A DNA stretch of 64,000 nt from Fibrobacter succinogenes (GTDB taxonomy: Bacteria; Fibrobacterota; Fibrobacteria; Fibrobacterales; Fibrobacteraceae). The DNA lies in contig CACVQR010000004.1 in NCBI GenBank assembly GCA_902756345.1, forward strand, positions 186,001 to 250,000. The letters run 5' to 3'. Positions 8,376 through 16,750 of the stretch are shown here, in pieces. The notes under the pieces were generated by a model. It did not search any database and was not told the DNA's origin. It saw only the letters and a program-made list of their open reading frames with translations. The position numbers and the translations under genes were made by a program. How positions within the stretch are numbered: position 1 is the stretch's first letter; each line of letters starts with the position of its first letter.

Positions 8376-11234
8376 ATGAAGTTTCTTTTGGCACTCATAG
8401 TGTCCCTCTATTTTGTTGCTTGTAGCAACAGCGAATCGTTTACGCCTCCCGTAGACGAGACGGCCGTTTTGCCCATCGTTGACACAACCGAGGATTCTAC
8501 TCAAGAAATCGAAGGAATGCTTCGTCTCTCCGGCGACAAAGTCATGCTGGGAACCAATGACAAATCTTTTAAAGCCAACGAACGCCCCGCCATGAATGTC
8601 GTGCTCGATTACGACTTTTACATGGGCATTCACGAAGTCACCTGCGGGGAATACGCCGAGGTCGCCAAGAAGGCAAAGCTCAAGACCTTCGGCAAATGCG
8701 AAAACGACAGTCTCCCCCTCACTGACATTACCTACTACGATGCTGTGCTATATGCCAACGCCAAAAGCAAACTTGAAAAACGCGATACGGTATACACCTA
8801 CCGAAGCGCGCTCTTCGACGAGGAAAAACACTGCACGAACCTGGAAGGTTTCGCATTTCATGCAAATGTTGATGGTTACAGACTCCCTACCGAAGCAGAA
8901 TGGGTTTATGCGGCGACACGAGCCTGGAATACAAAGAACAGTTGGAACAACAGCAACTCTGAATACAAGCTTCACCCTGTTTGCAGCATCGGCACTGATT
9001 CTGCCGGATTCTGCGACATGGCAGGAAACGCGATGGAATGGGTGAACGACTGGCTCGGGCTATTCCGCGACACAACCGTCATAAACTATGCAGGAGCCCC
9101 GGATGGAGGAAACCAGGGGGAACGCGTCGTCAAGGGCGGCTACTACTCATTTTCTGAAAAACAACTCAGCCCCTACAGCCGCGGGGACGTCTACACGGTA
9201 ACATCATCAACAATGGCCGAATACGTGGGCTTCAGGCTCGTACTCGGAATCATCCCCAACGCGCTATGGATGGGAAACGACGGAAAATCTCAAACAAGTT
9301 CCATCACGGCGCTTGCAAGCAACGAGACCGTCAAGGCCATTACAGGCTCATACAACGTCAAGCAGGCATTCCGCAATGACGTCACCGGGAACATATCCTA
9401 CATAAACTACCAGAACATTCCCATTTCCATTCAGGAAATCACCGACGGCATAGACGCCTACCACCCCGAAATCTCACCGAACGGAAGCTGGGTCGCGTTC
9501 TGCACGGGGATGGAGGGAGTCTCGGGAAAATCGACGATCTACGTGCAAAGCCTCGACGAAGATTCGACAATCCAGGTAAAGCTCAACAGCAACGGCGCTG
9601 CCATTCCGCGATGGCGTGTACTCGACAACGGAGACACGGTTATCGTCTATGTGAGCGATGCCGGGAACAACAAGGACGACGCCACGTTCAAGAGCGCGTC
9701 CACCTGGCAGGTCAAGTTCTCCAACGGCAAGTTCGGCAAGCCGGAAAAGCTCTTCGACGGCGCCTACCACGGCGGCATCAGCGAAGACGGGAAGCTCGCC
9801 GTAACCGGGGCAAGACTACTCCGCGCCCGCGTATCGGGAAAGGACAGGGTCTGGTACAACAGCGAGCAGGCCTGCAACGCCTCGCTGGCCCAGGACGGGA
9901 CAAAGCGGACGGCATTCCTGGACTTCGGAGGCAAAACAGGACGTGAATTCGCAGGCAGCAACTACGCCACGCACCAGAGGATCCTCATCGCCGACAGCAA
10001 CGGGAAACTCCTACAGACAATAGAAGCCCCGGCCGGCTACACCTTCGACCATACCGAATGGGCTACCAACGGAACCAAGTCGACCATCGTAGCCACTCTC
10101 ACCAACGTCAACGGGGCCCACGAAAAAATCGTGCTCGTGGATCCCGACGACAACAGCGTCACAGAACTCGCAGAGGGCGAAGAACTTTGGCACCCGAATC
10201 TTTGGATAAAAAAGAAAAAAACTATTCAGCCCTCGATAACCTCTTCATCAGAAGAGTTCTCGTCGTCTTCGCAAACAGAGTCTTCCTCACCGGAATCCTC
10301 CGAAAGCGCGTCCGAACCCGAACAGCCCTTTATACTTGATTATGACAGCGCTGGCGTGTACTATAATTCAACAGGAAACTACATCGCCGCTCAATGGCGC
10401 TATAAGATGGAAATCCTGTGGCAATACATGGATTCAGCGAACATAGTCGTTTTGGGAAGTTCTCGAGCCCTGCACGGAGTTGATCCTCAAATTTTCCAAG
10501 CCCCATTCTTCGGAATAAACTTGGCCAATACGCAAAACACCCACCATGGTTCACAATACATTTTCCATAATTACGTATTGCCCCATTTTAAAAAATTAAA
10601 ATACGTCATCATCTCTGTTGATTTAGACCGTTGGTACAAACCAATATCACATAGTTTCTTCTATAAAAAATACCTGAACTTTCCCGGCTACAAATACGAC
10701 GCAAACCATGAATTTTGGACAAAGGGAAAGCCAACAGATCTATTCGAATACACCTACGAATCCCTCGGTAACGAGGCATACGGAAAGGTTCTTCGCCAAA
10801 CAAAAGGGTTCCTAACCTCTAATGCAGAAGGATGGGAGCAAAACAACGTTCCGTTAGAACGGGATTCAAGTTTGTTTAGCGAAGATTCTCTAAACTACTA
10901 TGAGAACTACAATTATCTGCTGGAAATCATAAAAGAGGCTGCCGAGCACGACATCGTCGTCATTGGAGTGGAATGCCCCGAAAGTCCTGCTTACAGAGAA
11001 ACAGGATCTTATGGCAAATATGGACTCAAAAGAAGTCAAATGCCAGTGCTACTCCAAGAAATAGAGGACATTAGCAAGACCTATCCGAACTTCGTTTTCT
11101 TCGACGAAAACAAAATGGGAAATCACGACTATACAGACGATATGGCCTTGGATGCAGATCATCTTGCAACTTTAGGCGCAGAACAGCTCTCACACCGTCT
11201 AGACTCTCTCATCAGAACCTTAAATATTTTCTAA
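8376..11234 (+). CDS. TIGR02171-type lipoprotein: FGE-sulfatase domain, TolB-like propeller, SGNH-like C-terminus
   Basis: A 952-residue protein with a good ribosome binding site (AAGGAG) 5 bases before the ATG. A lipoprotein signal (SLYFVAC) predicts an acylated Cys at residue 16. Residues about 50-295 are a formylglycine-generating-enzyme/SUMF1-like domain (YRLPTEAEWVYAATRAW, GNAMEWVNDW, VKGGYYS, VGFRLVLG). Residues about 310-610 carry TolB/WD40-like repeats (HPEISPNGSWVAFCTG, HGGISEDGKLAV). A Ser/Glu linker (SSSSQTESSSPESSE) follows. The last 290 residues have GSSRALHG and DADHL, like the first and last blocks of SGNH hydrolases. I remember this as the Fibrobacter paralogous family TIGR02171, function unknown. 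The architecture suggests a cell-surface protein; enzyme activity is not established. Confidence 0.78.
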   Translation: MKFLLALIVSLYFVACSNSESFTPPVDETAVLPIVDTTEDSTQEIEGMLRLSGDKVMLGTNDKSFKANERPAMNVVLDYDFYMGIHEVTCGEYAEVAKKAKLKTFGKCENDSLPLTDITYYDAVLYANAKSKLEKRDTVYTYRSALFDEEKHCTNLEGFAFHANVDGYRLPTEAEWVYAATRAWNTKNSWNNSNSEYKLHPVCSIGTDSAGFCDMAGNAMEWVNDWLGLFRDTTVINYAGAPDGGNQGERVVKGGYYSFSEKQLSPYSRGDVYTVTSSTMAEYVGFRLVLGIIPNALWMGNDGKSQTSSITALASNETVKAITGSYNVKQAFRNDVTGNISYINYQNIPISIQEITDGIDAYHPEISPNGSWVAFCTGMEGVSGKSTIYVQSLDEDSTIQVKLNSNGAAIPRWRVLDNGDTVIVYVSDAGNNKDDATFKSASTWQVKFSNGKFGKPEKLFDGAYHGGISEDGKLAVTGARLLRARVSGKDRVWYNSEQACNASLAQDGTKRTAFLDFGGKTGREFAGSNYATHQRILIADSNGKLLQTIEAPAGYTFDHTEWATNGTKSTIVATLTNVNGAHEKIVLVDPDDNSVTELAEGEELWHPNLWIKKKKTIQPSITSSSEEFSSSSQTESSSPESSESASEPEQPFILDYDSAGVYYNSTGNYIAAQWRYKMEILWQYMDSANIVVLGSSRALHGVDPQIFQAPFFGINLANTQNTHHGSQYIFHNYVLPHFKKLKYVIISVDLDRWYKPISHSFFYKKYLNFPGYKYDANHEFWTKGKPTDLFEYTYESLGNEAYGKVLRQTKGFLTSNAEGWEQNNVPLERDSSLFSEDSLNYYENYNYLLEIIKEAAEHDIVVIGVECPESPAYRETGSYGKYGLKRSQMPVLLQEIEDISKTYPNFVFFDENKMGNHDYTDDMALDADHLATLGAEQLSHRLDSLIRTLNIF

Positions 11235-11311
11235 ATTTACCTCCGAAAATTTTAGCAGGCACGTGTTTTGCGCCCGATTGATGGAGCGAAACGCATGCCA
11301 AAGAGGAAAAG

Positions 11312-13747
11312 ATGAAAGTTTCTTTGAATTGGCTCAGACGTCATGTGGATCTTCCGGAATCTGCGGAAGAAGTTGCAAAGGCATTGACCTCCATCGGCCT
11401 CGAAGTCGAAGGCATGGAAGAACCGGGCAAGGTTTATGAAAAGCTGATTGTGGCAAAGGTACTCACCTGTGATCCCCACCCAGACAGCGACCACTTGCAC
11501 ATTACGACCGTCAATAACGGCAAAGAAACTATCCAGGTCGTTTGCGGTGCCCCGAACGTGGCCGCCGGCCAGACCGTGGTGCTCGCCCCGATCGGTGCAG
11601 AGCTTCCGCTCCCCGACGGCGGCACGCTCAAGATGAAGAAGTCCAAGATCCGCGGCGTGGAAAGTTTCGGCATGATTTGCGCCGAAGACGAAATCGGCCT
11701 CAGCGACGACCACGCAGGCATCATGGTTCTTGACGATTCTATTCCGGCTGGCACCCCGTTCGTAAACCTCGGCCTCTACGACGTGTGCTTTGAGTTGAAC
11801 GTGACCCCGAACCGCCCGGACGCTTTGAGCCACCGCGGTGTCGCACGCGAACTGGCCGCAAAGTTCAACCGCCCGCTGAAGCCCCTCGCCTACGAACTCA
11901 AGGAAGATGCCGAACCGGCAAGTTCTGCGATTAGCCTCGAAGTGGTTCCCGGCTGCGGTTGCTCCCGCTACGTGGGCCGCGTCATCAAGGACGTGAAGGT
12001 CGAAAAGTCCCCGGCATGGCTTGCAAAGCTTTTGCATGCCGTGGGCATGAACAGCATTAACAACGTGGTCGATATCACGAACTTCATCTTGATGGACGTG
12101 GGTCAGCCGCTCCACAGCTTCGACATGGACCAGCTCCACGGCAACAAGATTAAGGTTCGCCGCGCCGTGAAGGGCGAAAAGATCGAAACCATAGACCACA
12201 CCGCTCACGAACTCGTTGAAAACGACCTCGTGATTTGCGACGGCGACCGTCCGGCCTGCGTTGCCGGCGTGATGGGCGGCGTCGAATCCGAAATCGTCGA
12301 TGCCACCAAGAACGTGTTCCTCGAAAGCGCCTGGTTCAACCCGACGGTGGTCCGCAAGCAGGCGAAGCGCCTCTGCATTTCCACAGACTCCAGCTACCGC
12401 TTTGAACGCGAAATCGACTTCGCGACCCAGGACGAATACAGCAAGTACGCCTGCGCCCTCATCCAGGAAGTCGCGGGTGGCCGCATTCTCAAGGGCACTG
12501 TCGAATACACCGGCGACGACCACAAGAAAGAGAACAACGTGGTCACGCTCCGCATCGCACAGGCCGAACGCGTTATCGGCATGAAGCTTGACATGGCCCA
12601 GGTGGAAAAGTTCCTCACGGGCATCGCCCTCGAAGTCGTTTCCAAGACGGCAGACTCCATCACGTTCAAGATTCCGAGCTTCCGCCCCGACCTCGAACGC
12701 GAAGTGGACCTCATCGAAGAAGTCGCCCGCCTCGTCGGGTTCGACAACATCCCGTACACGCTGCCCTCCTTCAAGATGCAGCCGAACGAACTTCCGCCCA
12801 TCGAAGTTTTGAACCGTAAGATTCGCAAGACGCTTTCTGCAATGGGCCTGCACGAATGCCTGAGCCTTCGCTTTACCAGCAAGGCCCGCACCGAAGCATT
12901 GTTCGGAGCTGAAAACGACGACCGCCGCAGCAAGCCCGCAGCGCTCCTCAACCCGCTTTCCGATGAACTCGGCGTAGTTCCGACAAGCCTGCTCCCCAAC
13001 CTCCTCAAGAGCGTTGCCGAGAACGAGAAGAACCGCCCCGGTTCCGTTCGCCTGTTCGAAGTGGCCAAGGGTCAGTTCAAGCGCGACCGCAAGGACGTGC
13101 GCGATCCGGGCTTCGACGAATCGAACCTCGTCGCCCTCGCCGTTGCAGGCGCCTTTGACGTGAACCCGCTCAACGACAAGCCCGCCCAGATTGACTTTGC
13201 AGCCTTCAAGGGCTTGGTGCAGAGTTTCCTCAAGCGCGTGGGCCTCGTGGTGGAATTCCGCGTGCCTGCCAAGCCCGAAATCTTCTTGCATCCGGGCAAG
13301 CAGGTCGAAGTCCTCGCCGACGGCGTGGTGCTTGGCACCATGGGCGAACTCCACCCGACTGCCATGTCCGCTTTCGATATCGGCTACACCACCTACGTGA
13401 TGGAACTCGACATGGACAAGATGGAACACGCCACCCACAAGAAGATCGTGTTCGAACCGTTCAGCCGCCAGGTGCCCTCTAGCCGCGACATTTCCCTCGA
13501 AGTCGACAAGACCATGACTCACGAGCAGATTCTCGCACGCATCAAGGGCCTGAACCCGAAGAACCTCGCAAAGATTACGCTCAAAAGTATCTACGAAGGC
13601 GACAAGATCGAAGCCGGCAAGAAGAACCTGGTCTACAGCCTCACTTACCAGGCCATGGACCGCACCCTTACCGACGACGAAGTCAACAAGGCCCACAACA
13701 AGCTGCGTGACAAACTCGTCGCAAACGGCGACATCGTGCTGAGATAG
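11312..13747 (+). CDS. pheT: Phenylalanine--tRNA ligase subunit beta
   Basis: An 811-residue beta subunit of the (alpha-beta)2 enzyme that charges tRNA-Phe. It starts MKVSLNWLRRHVDLP with a nearby AGAGGAAAAG ribosome binding site. Residues about 40-150 form the EMAP/tRNA-binding domain (HPDSDHLHITTVN, VVCGAPNV, SFGMICAEDEIGL). Next come the B1/B3-B4 editing region (NRPDALSHRGVARELAAKFNR), the B5 domain and the catalytic-like domain, and finally an anticodon-binding ferredoxin-like domain at the C-terminus (FSRQVPSSRDISLEVD). Length is normal for the family (about 800). pheS is not adjacent: the gene upstream is the TIGR02171 lipoprotein. A bidirectional terminator follows at 13826. Confidence 0.95.
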   Translation: MKVSLNWLRRHVDLPESAEEVAKALTSIGLEVEGMEEPGKVYEKLIVAKVLTCDPHPDSDHLHITTVNNGKETIQVVCGAPNVAAGQTVVLAPIGAELPLPDGGTLKMKKSKIRGVESFGMICAEDEIGLSDDHAGIMVLDDSIPAGTPFVNLGLYDVCFELNVTPNRPDALSHRGVARELAAKFNRPLKPLAYELKEDAEPASSAISLEVVPGCGCSRYVGRVIKDVKVEKSPAWLAKLLHAVGMNSINNVVDITNFILMDVGQPLHSFDMDQLHGNKIKVRRAVKGEKIETIDHTAHELVENDLVICDGDRPACVAGVMGGVESEIVDATKNVFLESAWFNPTVVRKQAKRLCISTDSSYRFEREIDFATQDEYSKYACALIQEVAGGRILKGTVEYTGDDHKKENNVVTLRIAQAERVIGMKLDMAQVEKFLTGIALEVVSKTADSITFKIPSFRPDLEREVDLIEEVARLVGFDNIPYTLPSFKMQPNELPPIEVLNRKIRKTLSAMGLHECLSLRFTSKARTEALFGAENDDRRSKPAALLNPLSDELGVVPTSLLPNLLKSVAENEKNRPGSVRLFEVAKGQFKRDRKDVRDPGFDESNLVALAVAGAFDVNPLNDKPAQIDFAAFKGLVQSFLKRVGLVVEFRVPAKPEIFLHPGKQVEVLADGVVLGTMGELHPTAMSAFDIGYTTYVMELDMDKMEHATHKKIVFEPFSRQVPSSRDISLEVDKTMTHEQILARIKGLNPKNLAKITLKSIYEGDKIEAGKKNLVYSLTYQAMDRTLTDDEVNKAHNKLRDKLVANGDIVLR

Positions 13748-13825
13748 GTGTGAGCTCGGGCCTCACGGCCCTTTGAGCTATGAGCAATGAGCGCGCATTC
13801 CTTCGGAATGCTGTGAGATACAAAA

Positions 13826-13846
13826 AGAGCCCCTTACAGGGGCTCT
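13826..13846. terminator. Bidirectional hairpin terminator after pheT
   Basis: AGAGCCCC-TTACA-GGGGCTCT is an 8-bp stem with a 5-base loop. It is preceded by A5 and followed by CATTATTT. It lies between the convergent pheT and the 125-residue minus-strand gene, so it can serve both. Palindromic short-word repeats (GAGCTATGAGCAATGAG and others, 13755-13800 and 13865-13905) surround it. Confidence 0.75.
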
Positions 13847-13934
13847 CATTATTTAGATACTCATAGCACACAACGTGTGCGGCCTCACAGCTCAAAGCGA
13901 AGCGTCCTCAGAGGCGGTTACGCCGACCTAATCG

Positions 13935-14312
13935 CTATTCCAGCGCTTCCCTAATCTGCTGGATAAAGTCCATTTCTTCGGGGCTGACGTTGCTTTCGTT
14001 TTCGTCTTCTTTAGAAGCATTCGCTACACGGAGCATCGATTCAAGAACCTTGCTCTTGAATTCGCCAGACTCATTCTTGATTGCTTCTACGCAGGCAGTG
14101 GCACGGTCCTTGGCGGACTTGAACTTGGCATAAGTGCTATTGAAATCGTCCCAAGAAACATCCGGGGTCAGTTCGTCGTGAATCGCATCGAGCATATCGC
14201 TTTCGGCTTCGGTCGCCGAAGTGGAGCCTTCCAAGAGTTTGTCGGTTTCGTTTTCATGGAAAAGGCAAGCCACCTGCCAAGAAAGAATCAACAGCGCTAA
14301 ATTCGGATTCAT
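13935..14312 (-). CDS. Hypothetical acidic helical protein
   Basis: A 125-residue protein starting MNPNLALLILSWQVACLF; the first 18 residues are hydrophobic, but no clear cleavage site follows. The rest is acidic and predicted helical (SDMLDAIHDELTPDVSWDDF, NVSPEEMDFIQQIREALE). The pattern of helices with acidic loops is loosely like TerB-type domains, a weak guess. It stands alone on the minus strand between pheT and dnaX, convergent with pheT. I do not recognise its function. Confidence 0.6.
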   Translation of the reverse strand: MNPNLALLILSWQVACLFHENETDKLLEGSTSATEAESDMLDAIHDELTPDVSWDDFNSTYAKFKSAKDRATACVEAIKNESGEFKSKVLESMLRVANASKEDENESNVSPEEMDFIQQIREALE

Positions 14313-14350
14313 GATTACCTCGTGGTTTTATTTACAAATAATAAAAAAAA

Positions 14351-14452
14351 ATGTGAAATGTGGAATGTGGGATGTAAGATTACCCATTTTTCATCAGCCA
14401 TTCGTCATTTCTCATTAGTCATTACACATTTCACACCACACACTTCACATTT
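14351..14452 (+). repeat. Imperfect inverted repeat of ATGTGGA-type words upstream of dnaX
   Basis: The left arm (ATGTGAAATGTGGAATGTGG) and right arm (CACATTTCACACCACACACT) are nearly complementary and built of the same 7-8 bp words. The same family recurs at 23826-23895. Confidence 0.8.
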
Positions 14453-14477
14453 CTGACTTTTTACTACATTTAAAGTC

Positions 14478-16238
14478 ATGGCATACGTAGCAATGGCCCG
14501 AAAGTGGCGTCCGCAATCTTTTTCCGACATGGTCGGTCAGGAACATATCGCAAAGACTCTTCAAAACGCAATTGAAGGAGGTCGCTTGCACCATGCATTC
14601 CTGTTTACCGGAACCCGCGGTGTCGGTAAGACCACCAGTGCCCGTATCCTCGCCCGCACGCTGAACTGCAAAGGCGGAGACCCGCTGCACCCTTGTGGAG
14701 AATGCGAAAGCTGCAAGGACATTGCCGGCGGAAACCCGATGGACGTGTTCGAAATAGATGCCGCTTCCAATACCGGCGTCGACAACATCCGCGACGTGAT
14801 TGAACGCGTGCAGTACCCGCCAGTCATCGGCAAATACAAGATTTTCATTATCGACGAAGTCCACATGCTTTCGACGGGAGCCTTCAACGCGCTCCTCAAG
14901 ACGCTCGAAGAACCGCCTGAACACGTGATTTTCATCTTCGCGACCACCGAAGTCAACAAGGTCCCGCAGACGATTCTTAGCCGCGTACAACGTTTCGACT
15001 TCAAGCGACTCACGATTGAACAAATCCGTAGCCGTCTGCGTTACATATGCGAACAGGAAGGCATCAACGCCACAGACGAAGCCCTTGACATTTTCGCCGA
15101 AAAAGCCGACGGTTCCATGCGCGACGGCCTCACCTACTTCGACCAGGCATACGCCTTTACCGGCAACGAAATGAACGCCGACGCAGTCCGTGGCGTCCTC
15201 GGCATTCCGCCTGTAGAACTCTTTTTCTCGCTGATTTCTTCCATCGAAAGCCACGACCTCAAGGGTTGCTTTAAAATGGTGGACGACGCCTGCAAGCGCG
15301 GTATCGAATTTACGCCCTTGCTCGACGGATTCGGCAAGTTCTTGCGCAACCTGCTTTACGCCCGCCTTGACGCCTTTACGCCCGACGCCCTGAACATTTC
15401 CGAAGAAATGTTCACCAAGTACAAGAGCGTAGTGCCCGAACTCAAGAACGGCGACATTCTGCGCATCAGCAAACTCTTGATTGACCTGCAGGGAACGCTA
15501 CGCTACAGCACGAACCCGCGCCTGCTGGTAGAAACCACGTTTGCCCGCATGGCATGGCTTGACAGGCTTACGGACTTGAGGCGTGCGCTTGCCGCCATCA
15601 ACGACCCGAAAAGCGCCTCCGACGAGGCGTTAAAAAAAAAAGTAACTGATGTCCAAAATATGCTTGACGCCGAAGAAGAAGCCAAGGCGTTACAGCAACA
15701 GGACGAAAATCCCTTCGCAGCCCTACAAAACGGCATCGCCAGCGGATACAATGGCGACGTTTACAGTCGTTACGAGATTTCTGCCGCCTGGGGTTCTATC
15801 AAGACCCGCATTGCCGATTCCGGCGATTTCGCGTTCTCGGTAGCCCTGAACGACACCGTGCTCGAAACAGGCGATTTGAAGGCAACCCCCTTCCCCATCG
15901 CGCTCACCTACTTGGGCGACAACGCAAGCGACGCCTGGGGCGTAAAACAAATGGAAGACCACCCCGAATACATGGAACGCATCAAGCAAATGCTCGAAGA
16001 AATGCTCCAGACGCAGGTGGATTTGACCCTCAAGACCAGAGCCTTCAACGAATCGGAGCTCCAAATTCGCAAGCAGGCACAAATGTCGCCTTTTGAACTG
16101 GACATGGAAAAAGAACCCGGGCTTCGAAAGCTCAAGGAACTTTTCGCCGCCGAACTGATTTACAGCATCAAGAGCACTCGCCCCGTGGCAGCCCCCCAGC
16201 AAGCCGAAGGTTGCGACACCACGGAAAGTGACGAATAG
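14478..16238 (+). CDS. dnaX: DNA polymerase III subunit gamma/tau
   Basis: A 586-residue clamp-loader ATPase. Residues about 1-225 are the AAA+ core: Walker A GTRGVGKTTSARI (45-57), a four-cysteine zinc module (LNCKGGDPLHPCGECESC, 62-79), Walker B IFIIDEVHML and sensor-1 region ATTEVNKVPQTILSR. Residues to about 370 fit domain III; the rest corresponds to the tau-specific C-terminal region. TACATTTA (14465-14472) lies 5 bases before the ATG, so the message may be leaderless. At 15614-15641 a hairpin is followed by ten A residues in the codons L-K-K-K. A one-base slip either way meets a stop within a few codons, giving a 388-390-residue protein ending just after domain III, the expected size of gamma. 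ybaB follows 41 bases later, the usual dnaX-ybaB pair. Confidence 0.95.
   Translation: MAYVAMARKWRPQSFSDMVGQEHIAKTLQNAIEGGRLHHAFLFTGTRGVGKTTSARILARTLNCKGGDPLHPCGECESCKDIAGGNPMDVFEIDAASNTGVDNIRDVIERVQYPPVIGKYKIFIIDEVHMLSTGAFNALLKTLEEPPEHVIFIFATTEVNKVPQTILSRVQRFDFKRLTIEQIRSRLRYICEQEGINATDEALDIFAEKADGSMRDGLTYFDQAYAFTGNEMNADAVRGVLGIPPVELFFSLISSIESHDLKGCFKMVDDACKRGIEFTPLLDGFGKFLRNLLYARLDAFTPDALNISEEMFTKYKSVVPELKNGDILRISKLLIDLQGTLRYSTNPRLLVETTFARMAWLDRLTDLRRALAAINDPKSASDEALKKKVTDVQNMLDAEEEAKALQQQDENPFAALQNGIASGYNGDVYSRYEISAAWGSIKTRIADSGDFAFSVALNDTVLETGDLKATPFPIALTYLGDNASDAWGVKQMEDHPEYMERIKQMLEEMLQTQVDLTLKTRAFNESELQIRKQAQMSPFELDMEKEPGLRKLKELFAAELIYSIKSTRPVAAPQQAEGCDTTESDE
15614..15641 (+). promoter_or_regulatory. 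Candidate slippage/frameshift site in dnaX (hairpin plus A10)
   Basis: A 6-bp stem CGCCTC-CGAC-GAGGCG (15614-15629) is followed by TT and ten A (15632-15641). In frame 0 it reads TTA AAA AAA AAA GTA. With one extra A the reading ends ...AAA AGT AAC TGA; with one A lost it ends ...AAA AAG TAA. Thermus dnaX makes gamma by slippage at an A9 run and E. coli by ribosomal frameshifting. Which mechanism works here, if any, is inference. Confidence 0.6.
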
Positions 16239-16279
16239 TTTTCTATATTACCCTAAAAACATTTAACGAGGAAAACACT

Positions 16280-16588
16280 ATGGACATGAGCAAAATGCTT
16301 CGCGATCTCCAGAAGATGCAGAGCAAGATGATGAAAGCACAAAGCGACCTTAAGGCACAGAGTTTCGAAGCCGAAGCCGGTGGCGGAATGGTGAAGGTCG
16401 CCATGAACGGTAAGGGAGTCCTGACCATGATCAAGATCAATCCCGATGCCGTCGACAAGGACGACGTGGAAGCCCTCGAAGACCTGCTCATGGCAGCAAT
16501 CAACGCTGCCGTCAAGAAAAAAGACGACGCCACTCAGGAAAGCATCAGCGGTATTACCGGTGGCATGAAAATCCCCGGCCTGATGTAG
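16280..16588 (+). CDS. ybaB: YbaB/EbfC family nucleoid-associated protein
   Basis: A 102-residue protein with the YbaB pattern: an N-terminal coiled-coil helix (MSKMLRDLQKMQSKMMKAQ), a central beta sheet (VKVAMNGKGVLTMIKINPDAV) and a second helix (VEALEDLLMAAINAAVKK), ending GGMKIPGLM. It binds DNA as a dimer. It lies directly after dnaX, the usual order, with a GAGGAAAA ribosome binding site; recR, often next, is absent. A strong terminator follows at 16614. Confidence 0.92.
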   Translation: MDMSKMLRDLQKMQSKMMKAQSDLKAQSFEAEAGGGMVKVAMNGKGVLTMIKINPDAVDKDDVEALEDLLMAAINAAVKKKDDATQESISGITGGMKIPGLM

Positions 16589-16613
16589 CCAAAATTACAC
16601 AAATGTTCACCGC

Positions 16614-16643
16614 AACAGTCTGTCCCTCCGGCAGACTGTTTTT
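16614..16643 (+). terminator. Rho-independent terminator after dnaX-ybaB
   Basis: A 9-bp stem AACAGTCTG / CAGACTGTT encloses a 9-base loop and runs into TTTTT. Confidence 0.88.
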
Positions 16644-16711
16644 CGTCCCCAAATAAGTGCAATTCATCACTTAAAACACCGTTGCTCCCTTTTATATAGT
16701 GCAAGATTTTT

Positions 16712-16719
16712 TACATTTG
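16712..16719 (+). promoter_or_regulatory. Putative -7 promoter element TACATTTG for the efflux operon
   Basis: An exact TAnnTTTG match 31 bp before the TolC-like ATG, after the dnaX-ybaB terminator. The AGGAG ribosome binding site at 16741-16745 would lie in the resulting leader. Confidence 0.5.
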
Positions 16720-16750
16720 TTGCGCAAAAAAAGTGTATATAGGAGTAAGA

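Noticed and set aside
11252-13696. 814-codon open frame on the minus strand opposite pheT
   Set aside because: Exact antisense of pheT with biased composition (many His, Val, Gly) caused by strong codon bias on the other strand. No domain, no ribosome binding site.
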